Shown: positions 26,292 through 38,156, numbered from the stretch's first letter. The stretch: 51,452 bases of DNA from Gemmatimonadota bacterium (GCA_022822325.1 JAJEBW010000047.1:1-51452), one strand, 5' to 3'. The notes: a model not told the origin generated them from the letters alone. Numbers and translations: made by a program.

Positions 26292-27965
26292 TCATGGAAC
26301 CGAATCCTTCCCCGGGGTCACGAACACCGTCGCCACGCGGTCCGGCACGACCAGGCCCGGGGCGGCGCCGCGCGGTTTGCGCACCCATTTGCGGCGCGTC
26401 CAGTCGACCGGAACGTGAGCCGAACCGCGGGCCTTCGAGTGGGCGGCGGCGAGGGTGGCGGCTTCGCGGAGGTCGGCTGCGGGCGGTCGTTCGGGATGGG
26501 ACCAGCGCATGATGACATGGGCGCCGGCCGCGTGGCGCGCGTGCAGCCAGATGTCGTCGGGGCGGGAGTGATGGAAGGTCAGCGCGTCGTTGTGGCGTTT
26601 TCCGCGTCCGACCCGAATCTCGATCCCGCCAGAGCTGCGGAAGGAACGGTAGGGAAGGGTCGCTTGCCCCCGCCCCCCCGCCTCCCCACCCGCGCGGGAC
26701 GCTCGCCGCTCCGGCCGCGACAGGATCTCCGCCGCCTCGGCGCGGCCAAGCTCGCCATCCGCGTGCCGCCGCCGCAGCGCGGCCACCTGCGCGAGCTCCT
26801 CCTCCACCGCGCGAATTCGCTCCGGCAGCTCGCGCTCGGCCCGTTCCAAACGGGAAGCGCGCCGGAAGAGGGCGGCCGCATGTTCGTGCGGGCGGAGGCG
26901 CGGGTCGAGATCGATCGTGCGCGGCTTCCCCTCGAAGTCGGTCAGCAGGGCCCGCTCCGATCCCGGCTCGATCCGGTTCAGCGAGGCCAGGATCAGCGAT
27001 GCGTCGTCGCGCAGCGCGGGGCCCTCCTTCGCCTTCTCCAGCTCCTGCCCGAGCCGCCGCGCCTTCCGCTTCAGCCTCCGCGTCCGCCGCCCCAACACCC
27101 GCCCCACCCCCCCCTCCCCGCCGCCCCCATGCGGCGCGTCCGCCGCGCGCACGGCCTCCATCGCCTCCAGGAGACTCCCCGCCGCCACCGCCCCCTCCTC
27201 CCCCATCCCCCACGGGTACGGCTGCGGCCCCGTCCGGCGACGGAGCAGATGCGGCCGCGCCTCCCGTCCCTCCGCCATCCGCCGCCAGCGCCGGAAGGCC
27301 TCGTCCGCATCCTCCGCCCGCAGCACATGGTCCACATTCAGCCCCGACAGGTACGCGACGCGCCTCAGCAGCCGCCCACGCCGCTTCCCGGCGTCCTCCT
27401 CGCGCATCAGCGCGTCCCACCCGGACCGCCCCGGCATCTCCCGCCGGCCTGCCGCCGCGCCCGCGCCCGCACTCGAATCCCCCACGCCCGGATCCGCCGC
27501 CTCGACCGGCGCCCCCGCTCCCTTTCCCCCCGCCCCCGCCCACGGCTGTCCCACGCGCGGCGCACTCTTCCCCAGGATCCGCAGACGCCGGCGAATCCTC
27601 ATATCCGGTCCTTCCGCGAAGAGCGCATTCCAGCGATTGGCGGCAAGCTCCACGATCAGCGCCGGGTGAGGTCTCTTCCCCCGCACCCGCCGAAAGCGCA
27701 CCACGACGATCCGCTCGTCCGGCAGCGCCCGCGCCTCCGCCACGATCGCCGGCAGCGGCTCGGCCCCCTCCTCCCGCTCCGACCCCGGCCCGACCGTGAT
27801 CGTTCCCAGGCCCGGCGCCAACTCCACTCTCAGCGTCGCGTCCCGAAGATTCACCCGCACCTCCCGCTCGGCGCGCAGAAAGGAAATCGCCGTCGCGCGC
27901 GCCCCCCCGAGTCGTTCGTGCAGCTCGGCGGCAACCGCGCGGGCCAGGCAGGCATCCCAGATCAC
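26292..27965 (-). CDS. NFACT/RqcH-like ribosome quality control protein
   Basis: A 557-aa protein with the NFACT layout. The N-terminal domain (about 1-140, with ELAANRWNALFAEG) is followed by a linker, then Arg-rich coiled coil (about 285-400, RRLKRKARRLGQELEKAKEG and similar). A C-terminal NFACT-R domain (about 435-550) has GGIEIRVGRGKRHNDALT, DDIWLHARHAAGAHVIMRW and VRKPRGAAPGLV. RqcH binds split 50S subunits and adds alanine tails to stalled peptides. Gly/Ala-rich filler at about 142-178 is not conserved. The gene stands alone. Some relatives are annotated as fibronectin-binding proteins; that older name is unlikely to reflect its role here. Confidence 0.85.
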   Translation of the reverse strand: MIWDACLARAVAAELHERLGGARATAISFLRAEREVRVNLRDATLRVELAPGLGTITVGPGSEREEGAEPLPAIVAEARALPDERIVVVRFRRVRGKRPHPALIVELAANRWNALFAEGPDMRIRRRLRILGKSAPRVGQPWAGAGGKGAGAPVEAADPGVGDSSAGAGAAAGRREMPGRSGWDALMREEDAGKRRGRLLRRVAYLSGLNVDHVLRAEDADEAFRRWRRMAEGREARPHLLRRRTGPQPYPWGMGEEGAVAAGSLLEAMEAVRAADAPHGGGGEGGVGRVLGRRTRRLKRKARRLGQELEKAKEGPALRDDASLILASLNRIEPGSERALLTDFEGKPRTIDLDPRLRPHEHAAALFRRASRLERAERELPERIRAVEEELAQVAALRRRHADGELGRAEAAEILSRPERRASRAGGEAGGRGQATLPYRSFRSSGGIEIRVGRGKRHNDALTFHHSRPDDIWLHARHAAGAHVIMRWSHPERPPAADLREAATLAAAHSKARGSAHVPVDWTRRKWVRKPRGAAPGLVVPDRVATVFVTPGKDSVP

Positions 27966-28112
27966 CGGACGCCCCGGATCGCGGCGAGGCGGGTCATGGC
28001 GACGCGGTTTGGGGGCGCGGCGCGGATCACGGCGTTACCTTGGAACTCCGGTGGGCGGGGATTTCCGTTGAACGCGGCGGGGGCAGGGGATTTCACTGGC
28101 GGGGGACAGGTC

Positions 28113-28580
28113 ATGCGCGGCCATTTTCCACGGATTGCCGGGGCGGTCTCTCTTCTGGTCGCGACCGGCGCGGCCGGCCTTCTCATCGTCTCGGCGCTGG
28201 GACAGTGGGTTCCCGGGGAGGAGATGCCCCGGGCGCCGACCATGACGGCCCCGGAGGAGCGAATCACGGTGGATGTGCGCAACGCAGGCGGAGTCGCCGG
28301 GATGGCGCGGCGGGCGACCAGTCATCTTCGCGACGCGGGATTCGATGTGGTCCACACCGGCAATGCGGAGGCGTTCGGGCAGGACAGCACGGTGGTCATC
28401 GATCGGGTTGGGGAGCTGGAACGGGCGCGGGCGGTGGCGATGGCGCTGGGAGTCGGACGCGTCGTCAGCGATCCGAATCCGGGACTCTACGCGGATGTGA
28501 CGGTGCGGCTGGGGCCGGAGTGGTCGCCGCCGTCGCTGCCGGAAGATCCGGAGGACGGGGAGGGCGCAGAGGAAGGGTAG
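28113..28580 (+). CDS. Membrane-anchored LytR_C domain protein
   Basis: A 155-aa protein with one N-terminal membrane helix (about residues 9-30), then a LytR_C-type domain: ITVDVRNAGGVAGMARRATS, a LRDAGFDVVHTGNA segment, VVIDRVGELERARAVAMALG and a final ADVTVRLG strand. The domain is common at the C-terminus of envelope proteins; its exact role is unclear. ATG 28113 was chosen because it places the helix at the N-terminus. The acidic C-terminal tail is encoded opposite the end of rlmN (94-bp convergent overlap). Confidence 0.75.
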   Translation: MRGHFPRIAGAVSLLVATGAAGLLIVSALGQWVPGEEMPRAPTMTAPEERITVDVRNAGGVAGMARRATSHLRDAGFDVVHTGNAEAFGQDSTVVIDRVGELERARAVAMALGVGRVVSDPNPGLYADVTVRLGPEWSPPSLPEDPEDGEGAEEG

Positions 28581-29761
28581 CCTGGAATTCGACCCCGTTC
28601 GCTCACGGCTCGACCAGGCGGAATCCTCAAGGCGGCGACTCGCCGGGACGGCGCGCGGTCGGCCCCATGCATGGGAAGCGACTTCGCCCGCTCCGGCCGC
28701 CTCGACGCCCGCAACTGACCGCAGGCCGCGTCGATGTCGCGTCCTCTGGGCTCGCGCACGGCGACCGCCACGCCCGCATCTTCCAGCCCCTGGCCAAAGG
28801 CGCGAATGCGCTCCGGCAGACTCGGCTTCCAGTCCACATTGGGGATCGGGTTGAAGGGAATCAGGTTGACGAAGGCATGGACCCGGCGGGCAAGCGCGGC
28901 CAGCGGCGGGATCAGCGAGCGATCGTCGTTCACCCCGCGGATCAGGGTGTACTCGAAGGTGACCCGGCGTCCTCCGCTGCGGTTGAAGTCCTCCAGCGCG
29001 GTCATCAGGGCGTCCAGGGGGTAGCGCTTTTCCAGGGGAACCAGCTCGGCGCGCAGCTCCGAGACCGGGGCGTGCAGCGAGAGCGCCAGGCGGAACTGTT
29101 CGGGACGCCGCGCCAGCGCTTCGATCCCCGGAATCACCCCCACCGTCGAGACCGTGATCCGGCGCGCGCCGACGCGGTAGCCCTCGTTGAGAATCGTCAG
29201 CGCGGGAAGGACGGCCCTGCGGTTGGCGAGCGGCTCGCCCATTCCCATGAAGACGAGATTGGTGACCGGTCCGCGGTCGCGCTCCCGGGCCCAGCGCGCC
29301 GATGCCCGGTACTGCCCCACGATCTCGGCCGGAGAGAGCTGTCGTCCGAAGCCCGACCAGCCGGTGGCGCAGAAGCGGCAGCCGAGCGCGCACCCCGCCT
29401 GCGACGAGATGCAGAGGGTGAGACGGCCGCCCGCCGGAATGAGGACGCTCTCGACCACCTCGCCGCCATCCAGCGCCCACAGATGCTTGACGGTGCCGTC
29501 GGCCGATTCGGCAACGGCGTCGAGGACCGGTTCGCGGTCGCGAAATGTCCGCCGCAGCGCCTTCCGCTCGGCGACGGGCAGCGTGGTGATGCGGTCGAAG
29601 CCGGGTGGACCGTGGCCGAAGAGCCAGCGCAGCACCTGCGCGGTGCGGTAGCCGGGCTGGCCGCGGGCGCCGAAGTGGCGGTCCAGGGCGGTGGCGGCCG
29701 CCGCGGGCGTCAACCCGAGGAGGTTGGGGCGGGCGGGGGAGGGGGTGGTGGCGCCGGTCAC
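28487..29761 (-). CDS. rlmN: 23S rRNA/tRNA adenine-C2 methyltransferase
   Basis: A radical-SAM enzyme methylating A2503 of 23S rRNA and A37 of some tRNAs. The radical-SAM cysteines are in CALGCRFCATG, with GMGEPLAN, ISTVG-like VSTVGVIPG, LSLHAP and the second catalytic Cys in DIDAACGQL. After that cysteine, where homologues normally end, there are about 70 more Ser/Pro/Arg-rich residues running antisense to the LytR_C gene. GTG 29761 (AGGA three bases upstream) is preferred; TTG 29785 is possible. Confidence 0.92.
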   Translation of the reverse strand: MTGATTPSPARPNLLGLTPAAAATALDRHFGARGQPGYRTAQVLRWLFGHGPPGFDRITTLPVAERKALRRTFRDREPVLDAVAESADGTVKHLWALDGGEVVESVLIPAGGRLTLCISSQAGCALGCRFCATGWSGFGRQLSPAEIVGQYRASARWARERDRGPVTNLVFMGMGEPLANRRAVLPALTILNEGYRVGARRITVSTVGVIPGIEALARRPEQFRLALSLHAPVSELRAELVPLEKRYPLDALMTALEDFNRSGGRRVTFEYTLIRGVNDDRSLIPPLAALARRVHAFVNLIPFNPIPNVDWKPSLPERIRAFGQGLEDAGVAVAVREPRGRDIDAACGQLRASRRPERAKSLPMHGADRAPSRRVAALRIPPGRAVSERGRIPGYPSSAPSPSSGSSGSDGGDHSGPSRTVTSA

Positions 29762-29772
29762 GGTTCCTGGGG

Positions 29773-29880
29773 GATGTGGACCCAACTGTCCTGGGGAAGA
29801 GGTCCGGGTCTCCTTGGGGGGAATGGACCCGGGTGCGGAGGAATGGACCCGAGAGCCGGGGGAAGCGGACTCGGATGCAG
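29773..29880. repeat. Degenerate ~20-bp tandem repeat cluster
   Basis: Between rlmN and aspS, GAATGGACCCGGGTGCGGAG (29821-29840) is followed directly by GAATGGACCCGAGAGCCGGG (29841-29860) and a weaker copy at 29861-29880. Related GGACCC and GGTCCGGGT blocks occur at about 29777 and 29801. The period is 20 bp and no coding function is evident. The intergenic stretch 29786-30094 holds nothing else recognised. Confidence 0.6.
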
Positions 29881-30094
29881 GAAGTTAAGCTACCCCGCGC
29901 CCGCAGCCCTGCGTACCTTCCGATGCCCCCGCCGGGAAGTGGCCGGCGCGCGGGCGTTCCGCCGGGAGCGATTGTCGGCGCCGGTGCGGGTCCGGCCCGG
30001 ACCTTGTCGGCTGGGAAGCGAACGCCCCGCCGGGGTTGCCCCGTCGCCGCCCGGTCCTCCCGCGATTCTCACGCGCTGCCCCAGGAATCCTTCC

Positions 30095-31893
<1,799 letters not shown>

Positions 31894-31897
<4 letters not shown>

Positions 31898-32889
31898 CCG
31901 CCGCCACCGCCACCGTTGAGCAGCACGTCAACGCCGAGGGCGCCGACCACTTCATCCTGGCCGGGGTCGGAGACGCCAACTTCCGCGAACTCTCCACCAT
32001 CTTCGGGGTCCGCGTCGTCCTGCGCGGAGACCGCGTCAAGCTTGCGGGCACGCCTCCGTCGGTGACCGAATCGGCGCGGGTCGTCGAGCACATGGTCGAG
32101 CTGGCGCGGCTGGGCAAGTCCTTCCCCGCCTCCGACATCGCCCGCTTCGCGGCCACCCTCCAGTCGCGCGCGGATGCGGCGACGACCACGGAGGACCGGC
32201 TCGCCATCCCGGTTCCGGGTGGACGCCGCGTCGTCGCGCCCCGTTCCGATGGCCAGCGCGCCTACCTGGCGGCGATGGACGAATCCGACATCGTCATCGG
32301 GATCGGTCCGGCGGGCACCGGCAAGACCTACCTGGCCGTGGCCCGCGCCGTCGACAATCTGCTGCGCAAACGGGTGCGGCGGATCATCCTGGCCCGGCCC
32401 GCGGTCGAGGCGGGCGAGAATCTGGGCTTCCTCCCCGGAGATCTGCAGGAAAAGGTCGATCCCTATCTGCGTCCCCTCTACGACGCCCTGGAGGACATGC
32501 TCCCGGCCCACCGCGTGCGCCGGGGAATCGCCGACCGCACGATCGAGGTCGTCCCCCTCGCCTACATGCGCGGACGCACCCTCTCCGACGCCTTCGTGAT
32601 CCTGGACGAGGCGCAGAACGCCACCGCCGCCCAGACGAAGATGTTCCTCACCCGGATCGGGGTCGGCTCGCGGGTGGTCATCACGGGGGACAAAACGCAG
32701 ATCGACCTTCCCGGTTCGCAGAGGTCGGGGCTGATCGAGATCGAGGAGATCCTGCGGGACATCGCCGGAATCGAGTTCGTCTATCTCGACGAGCGCGATG
32801 TGACGCGCCACCGCCTGGTCAAGCGAATTGTCCGGGCCTACGCGACGGCCGACGAGCGCCGCGCCGAATCCCGTGACGCCCCTCGGTAG
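31894..32889 (+). CDS. phoH: PhoH-family ATPase
   Basis: 331 aa. Walker A is GPAGTGKTYLAVARAV and Walker B is AFVILDEAQNAT, with the family blocks RRIILARPAVEAGENLGFLP and VITGDKTQIDLP. An N-terminal KH-like region (about 1-100) suggests RNA binding. PhoH proteins are often adjacent to ybeY, as here, and are thought to act in RNA metabolism. It opens a five-gene overlapped run. Confidence 0.92.
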
Positions 32890-35152
32890 GAAGGTCGAAG
32901 GCCGGCGGGCGCGTCTTTCCGGAACGCCCAGGCGCGCCTGGCCCGACGGCGTCCTCCATCACGGTTCGCGCGTCCTGCTGCTGCTGACTCTGGCCGGGGG
33001 ACTGGTCTTCCTCTACCCCCCCGATCCGGGGGTCTTCATCGGCCGCCACGAGCCGGGGACGGTGGCCGAGCGCGACGTGATCGCGACGATCGGATTCGAC
33101 GTGCCCAAGAGCGCCGAGCAGCTGCGGCAGGAACGGGCCGATGCGGTCGCGGCGGTGATTCCCACCTTCCTCTACCGCGAGGGGGCCCGCGAGACGGCGC
33201 TTGCCGCCCTGGACGACTTCCTCGCCGGGATCGACTCGGTGGCGGCGGAGGCGGGGGTGGCGGGAATCGGCAACCTGCTCTCGACCGAGGGAATCCGGGC
33301 CACCCCGGAGCAGATCGAGATGCTGCTGGAGAGCGAGCGGGCGCGAGCCATCCGGGATGCGGCGCAGTCCGCCATCGCGACCCATGTGGCGGAAGGGGTG
33401 ATCGGTCCGGACGCGGCTTCGCGGGTGGAGTCGGACTCGATCCGGATTCGGCGCGGCGAGACCGAGACGGTGGTCGCGCGGCCGGAGATCCTCTCGGGGC
33501 GGGAGTTCTACGACGTGGCGCTGGCCGACCGGGACGAGGGGCCGGAGACCGATCTGGTGCGGCTGGTGCTGGCCCGCTACATGGTTCCGAGCCTGATCCC
33601 CGACGATGCCCGCACGGCGCGGGAGCGGACGGCGGCGCGCGATTCGGTGGAGGTGACGGCGGGACGGGTCCTGGAGGGCGAGGCGATCGTGCGCGCCAAC
33701 GACCCGGTGGGCGATTTCGAGATACAGAAGCTGGAGGCCTACCGCGAAAATCTGCGCCTGGCCGGGATCGACGTGGACGCCTCCGACATCAACGCCGCGC
33801 TGGGCGGATTCGTTCTCAACGCGCTCATCCTGGCGATCTTCGGCGTCCTCCTCCTCTTCTTCCGGCCCGACATCTACTCCCGCATCCGCTACCTCCTGGC
33901 GATCGCCCTGATCGCCGGGCTCTACTTCACCGGGGCGCTCCTGGCCGCGCAGCTCGCCTTTCCCGGCGCCGCGCTGCCCACCGTCTTCGTCACGGTGGCG
34001 CTGGCCATCATCTGGGACGGGCGTCTGGCGCTGCTGACCGGTCTGGTGCTCGCGGCCCTCGCCTCGGTCCAGGATCCCTTCGCCTCGGTCGACGTCTTCG
34101 TCGTGGCGCTCGTCGGCGGATCGGCGGCCGCCCTTGCCATGCGCAGCTTCCGCCGCCTCGCGCAGGTCTGGTGGCTGATCGCGATCGTCTTCGCGGCCTA
34201 CGCCCTCGCGCTCTCGGCGGTCGCCTTGCGCGGCGCCGGTCTCGATCTCTCCGAGGCGCTGATGTGGGCGCTGGTCGGCACGATCTCGTGGGCTTTCCTG
34301 GCGATTGGATTCGTGCCCGTCGTCGAGGCCGTCACCGGGATCACCACCGATCAGACGCTGGCGGGCTGGGCCGACGCGAACCGTCCCCTCCTGCGCAGAC
34401 TGGCGGTGGAGGCCCCCGGAACCTGGGCGCACACGATCCAGGTGGCGCACATCGCCGAGGCGGGGGCGAACGACATCGGGGCCAATGGCGTGCTCTGCCG
34501 GGCCGGCGCCTACTGGCACGACATCGGCAAGATGGTGCGTCCGGGACACTTCATCGAGAACCAGATCGGTCCGAATCCTCTGGACGGGATGCCGCCCGCG
34601 GAGGCGGCCGAGGTGGTGCGCGCGCATGTCGTGGACGGAATCGCGATGGCCCGGCGCGAGAAGATCCCCGAACGGCTGATCGACTTCATCGCCGAGCACC
34701 ATGGCGACCAGACGATCGGGTTCTTTCTGGAGCGTGCCCGCGAAGAGGCCGAACGCAAGGGGGAACCCGCGCCCGATCCGGCCCGTTTCCGCTACCCCGG
34801 CCCCCGCCCGCGCAGCCGCGAAACCGCGATCGTCATGTTGGCCGATTCGGTGGAGTCGGCGGCGCGAACGCTCGATAATCCCACCCCGCAGCGCATCATG
34901 CGGCTGGTGCGCCGGATCTTCGAGACCAAGCGGGCGCGGGGCCAACTGAACCGCGCGGCGCTCACCCTGCGCGACCTCTCCCGCCTGCGCCGCCGCTTCG
35001 CGCGCATGCTCGGAGGAATGCACCACCGGCGGATCGACTATCCCGCCACCCGCCACCTCACTGCGGGCGCCGCCGCGGAGGGATCCACGGGACGGTCCCC
35101 ACCCGGGAAGGCCGCCGCGCCGTCCCCCCACCCCCCGGAGGCCGCCCCGTGA
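32873..35152 (+). CDS. 7TM-HD phosphohydrolase (PgpH/YqfF-like)
   Basis: About 759 aa. An N-terminal membrane helix is followed by a large extracytoplasmic domain (to about residue 300) and then seven membrane helices (about 305-490). The C-terminal HD domain has the metal motif in AGAYWHDIGKM, an upstream TWAHTIQVAHIAEAG and a downstream EHHGDQT. Characterised relatives (Listeria PgpH) degrade c-di-AMP; that activity is likely but unproven here. GTG 32873 overlaps phoH; a start at 32828 is also open. It is followed by ybeY with overlap. Confidence 0.88.
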   Translation: MTPLGRKVEGRRARLSGTPRRAWPDGVLHHGSRVLLLLTLAGGLVFLYPPDPGVFIGRHEPGTVAERDVIATIGFDVPKSAEQLRQERADAVAAVIPTFLYREGARETALAALDDFLAGIDSVAAEAGVAGIGNLLSTEGIRATPEQIEMLLESERARAIRDAAQSAIATHVAEGVIGPDAASRVESDSIRIRRGETETVVARPEILSGREFYDVALADRDEGPETDLVRLVLARYMVPSLIPDDARTARERTAARDSVEVTAGRVLEGEAIVRANDPVGDFEIQKLEAYRENLRLAGIDVDASDINAALGGFVLNALILAIFGVLLLFFRPDIYSRIRYLLAIALIAGLYFTGALLAAQLAFPGAALPTVFVTVALAIIWDGRLALLTGLVLAALASVQDPFASVDVFVVALVGGSAAALAMRSFRRLAQVWWLIAIVFAAYALALSAVALRGAGLDLSEALMWALVGTISWAFLAIGFVPVVEAVTGITTDQTLAGWADANRPLLRRLAVEAPGTWAHTIQVAHIAEAGANDIGANGVLCRAGAYWHDIGKMVRPGHFIENQIGPNPLDGMPPAEAAEVVRAHVVDGIAMARREKIPERLIDFIAEHHGDQTIGFFLERAREEAERKGEPAPDPARFRYPGPRPRSRETAIVMLADSVESAARTLDNPTPQRIMRLVRRIFETKRARGQLNRAALTLRDLSRLRRRFARMLGGMHHRRIDYPATRHLTAGAAAEGSTGRSPPGKAAAPSPHPPEAAP

Positions 35153-35595
35153 TTCGCCTCCACCTCAATGCGGCCGCCGCCCGCCCGATCCCTTCCCCCG
35201 CCCTTGACCGCGCCCTGCGCACCCTCCTCGGCCGCGAAGGGATCGCGAGCGCCGAGATCTCGGTCACCTTCGTCGCCGACGACGCGATCTCCGCGCTGCA
35301 CCTCCGTCACCTGGGGCGTCCCGGCCCCACCGACGTCATCGCCTTCGCGCTGCACGATCCCGGCGAGGATCCCCTTGGCGACATCTACGTCGGCCACGAC
35401 CAGGCCGCGCGGCAGGCGGCCGCCCTGCGCATTCCGGAGGAGGAGGAGCTGGTGCGGCTGGCGATCCACGGCGCGCTGCATGTTCTGGGACACACCCATG
35501 CGGAGGGCCCCGGCCGCGAGACCGGCGAGATGCACCGCGTGCAGGAAGCGGTGCTGAAGGAGACGCTGGGACCGCCGCGGAGGGTCGCGCCATGA
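35149..35595 (+). CDS. ybeY: Endoribonuclease/rRNA maturation factor YbeY
   Basis: 148 aa. The zinc motif H-x3-H-x5-H is visible in AIHGALHVLGHTHAEGPG, and the preceding strand GRPGPTDVIAFAL and GDIYV match the family. It takes part in 16S rRNA 3'-end processing and ribosome quality control. It overlaps its neighbours on both sides; the phoH-HD-ybeY order is widely conserved. Confidence 0.95.
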   Translation: MIRLHLNAAAARPIPSPALDRALRTLLGREGIASAEISVTFVADDAISALHLRHLGRPGPTDVIAFALHDPGEDPLGDIYVGHDQAARQAAALRIPEEEELVRLAIHGALHVLGHTHAEGPGRETGEMHRVQEAVLKETLGPPRRVAP

Positions 35596-36971
35596 CCGCC
35601 GAGCGCACCCCGGCGGGAGTGGATCCCGAGATCCGAGAGAAGCTGGAGGATCTGCGCAGGATCGCGCGCGCGGGCGACTACGCCGAGCTCCCGGAGCGGG
35701 TCGCCGGGATGCATCCCTCCGACATCGCCGATGTGGTGGCGTCGCTCGGGCCCGAGTCCCGCCAGGTCGAGATCCTCAAGGCGCTCTCCGCCGAGGTGGC
35801 CTCCGAGACGCTCGCCGAGATGGAGGACTACGAGCACCGGGCCGAACTCCTCACCGCGCTCGACTCGAAGCGGGGCGCCGCGTTGCTGCGGGAGCTGGCC
35901 GACGACGACGCCGCCGATCTCCTGGGCGAGATGGAGCCCCTTGAACGCGATCGCATGCTGGCCGCCCTTCCCAGCGCCGAGGCCGGCGAGATCCGCGACC
36001 TCCTCCGCTACGACGAGGAGACCGCCGGCGGAATCATGACCACCGCCCTGGTCGCGGTCCGCACCACCGCCACCGCCGCCGAAGCGATCGCCGAGGTCCG
36101 CCGCCAGGGCCGCGAGGTCGAGGACTTCTACACCGTATTCGTGGTGGACCGCCGGGGCCGCCTGCGCGGCAGCGTCGCGCTGGCCGAACTGGTGCTCGCC
36201 GATCCCGCCGCCGCGGTGGCCGCGCTCGTCGAACCGCTGCCCGCGGTGGCCCGCCCCGACACCGACCAGGAGGAGGTCGGCCGCGTAATGGGGCGCTACA
36301 ACCTGGTCAGCATTCCCGTCGTGGACGAGAGCGAAGTGCTTCTCGGCCAGATCACCTTCGACGACGTCATCGACGTGATCGAGGCCGAAACCACCGAGGA
36401 CATCCTGCGCCTGGCCGGCGTCTCCGAGGAGGAGGAGGTCATGGCGGGCTGGCTCGAATCGGTGCGCTCGCGTCTTCCCTGGCTGACCCTCAACCTGGTC
36501 ACCGCCGGGGCCGCCGCCTCCGTCATCCTCACCTTCGAGGAGGTCGTCGGACGATGGACCTTCCTCGCCTTTCTCATGCCCGTCATCGCCGCGCTGGGGG
36601 GAAACACCGGCACCCAGGCGCTGGCCGTCACGATCCGCCGCATCGCCATCGCCGACGAGATCCGCCCGCACCACTTCAGGGTCGTCTGGAAGGAGGTGGA
36701 GGTGGGTCTCCTCAACGGCTTCGTTCTCGGCGCGCTCTTCGCCCTCTTCGCGCTCCTCTGGGAGGGGGGCGACCCGCGCATCGGGATCGTCGTGCTCCTG
36801 GCGATGTGGGCCAACATCATCGTGGCGGGATTCGCGGGCGCGCTCGTTCCCACTCTCCTGAACCGCATCGGGGTCGATCCCGCGGTCGCGTCGTCGGTTT
36901 TCGTCCACACCCTCACCGATCTGGTCGGCTTCGTCATGGTGCTCACCCTCGCCAGTGCGCTCCTGGGATGA
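35592..36971 (+). CDS. mgtE: MgtE-type magnesium transporter
   Basis: 459 aa. An N-terminal acidic helical MgtE_N domain (about 20-130) precedes two CBS domains (about 135-255), and five membrane helices begin near residue 290. The pore-lining region is GGNTGTQALAVTIRRIA, and the acidic Mg-sensing residues appear in the CBS-linker region. It overlaps ybeY and meaB. Confidence 0.95.
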   Translation: MTAERTPAGVDPEIREKLEDLRRIARAGDYAELPERVAGMHPSDIADVVASLGPESRQVEILKALSAEVASETLAEMEDYEHRAELLTALDSKRGAALLRELADDDAADLLGEMEPLERDRMLAALPSAEAGEIRDLLRYDEETAGGIMTTALVAVRTTATAAEAIAEVRRQGREVEDFYTVFVVDRRGRLRGSVALAELVLADPAAAVAALVEPLPAVARPDTDQEEVGRVMGRYNLVSIPVVDESEVLLGQITFDDVIDVIEAETTEDILRLAGVSEEEEVMAGWLESVRSRLPWLTLNLVTAGAAASVILTFEEVVGRWTFLAFLMPVIAALGGNTGTQALAVTIRRIAIADEIRPHHFRVVWKEVEVGLLNGFVLGALFALFALLWEGGDPRIGIVVLLAMWANIIVAGFAGALVPTLLNRIGVDPAVASSVFVHTLTDLVGFVMVLTLASALLG

Positions 36972-38128
36972 TGACGCCGGAATCCCCGCGGTCCCGTCCG
37001 GCTGCGCGAGGGGGCGGCGCGCGAAACGGGGTTCGACGCGAGCCTTCCGGGATGAGCCGTCTGGCCGCCGATTTCCGCTCGGGCCGCCGCCCCGCGCTGG
37101 CGCGCGCCATCTCCATGGTCGAGGGGTCGCGTCCAGGGGTGAACGCTCTCCTCGACGATCTGCTCCGCGTCGAACCGCAGGCCCGCCGCATCGGGATCAC
37201 CGGTCCACCCGGGGCGGGGAAGTCCACCCTGGCCGCGCTGATCACCGGACGGCTGCGCGCGCAGGGCGAGGAGGTCGCGATCGTCGCCGTCGATCCCACG
37301 TCGCCCTTCTCCGGGGGTGCGCTTCTGGGCGACCGCATACGCATGAACGACCTGGCCGTCGATCCGGGGGTCTTCATCCGTTCGATGGCGACGCGCGGTT
37401 CGCTGGGGGGGCTGGCCGCGACCACCCGCGAGGCGATCGATCTGCTCGACGCCTTCGGCTTCCCCAATGTGATCGTCGAGACGGTGGGGGTGGGGCAGAC
37501 CCAGCTCGAGATCCAGGCCGCCGCCGACAGCACCGTCGTCGTGCTCGTTCCCGAATCGGGGGACGGAATCCAGGCGATGAAGGCCGGCCTCATGGAGATC
37601 GCCGACATCTTCGTCGTCAACAAGTCCGACCGCGTCGGCGCCGACCGTCTGGTGCGCGAGATCGGCCAGGCGCTGATGCTGCGGGCGGGACGGGCGCATG
37701 CCGGGACGGGACACCACGGGGTGGATTTGGGGGGGATGGGGAGGAAGGGGCGGCGCGAAACGGCCTCCGGGGACCGGCCGGGGGGCCGCATTCCGGCGGC
37801 GAAGGCGTCCGGCGCGTCGCGGGCGGCGTCCTGGGGAATTCCCGTCTGCAAGACCTCGGCGGGGCGCGACCAGGGGGTGGACGAGCTCCTCGAGGCGATC
37901 GTCGCGCACGGCCGCCACATCGCCTCGTCGGGGGAGCTGGAACGGCGCCGCGAAGCGCGCGTGCATGCGAGAATTCGCGATGTGGTGGAGCGCCGGCTGC
38001 GCCGCCGGGCCGAGCGGTTCCTGGCCGCGGACGACGAGCTGGCCGAGCGGGTGGCGGCGGTGCGGCGGGGGCGGGCCACCGCCTATGGTGTGGCGGATGC
38101 GATCGTTGCCGCCATATTGAAGAGTTGA
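36968..38128 (+). CDS. meaB: MeaB/ArgK-family G-protein chaperone of a B12 acyl-CoA mutase
   Basis: 386 aa. GTPase motifs are [13 protein letters not shown] (P loop), [31 protein letters not shown] and NKSD. The C-terminal dimerisation helix is present. This family protects and reloads adenosylcobalamin mutases, and a mutase gene lies 142 bp downstream. Between QALMLRAG and [10 protein letters not shown], where homologues have a short helix, there is a Gly/Arg-rich segment of about 45 residues. ATG 36968 overlaps the mgtE stop; ATG 37052 is an alternative. Confidence 0.9.
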   Translation: MMTPESPRSRPAARGGGARNGVRREPSGMSRLAADFRSGRRPALARAISMVEGSRPGVNALLDDLLRVEPQARRIGITGPPGAGKSTLAALITGRLRAQGEEVAIVAVDPTSPFSGGALLGDRIRMNDLAVDPGVFIRSMATRGSLGGLAATTREAIDLLDAFGFPNVIVETVGVGQTQLEIQAAADSTVVVLVPESGDGIQAMKAGLMEIADIFVVNKSDRVGADRLVREIGQALMLRAGRAHAGTGHHGVDLGGMGRKGRRETASGDRPGGRIPAAKASGASRAASWGIPVCKTSAGRDQGVDELLEAIVAHGRHIASSGELERRREARVHARIRDVVERRLRRRAERFLAADDELAERVAAVRRGRATAYGVADAIVAAILKS

Positions 38129-38156
38129 ACGCAGATTCCCGGGCGCAGCTCCGCGG

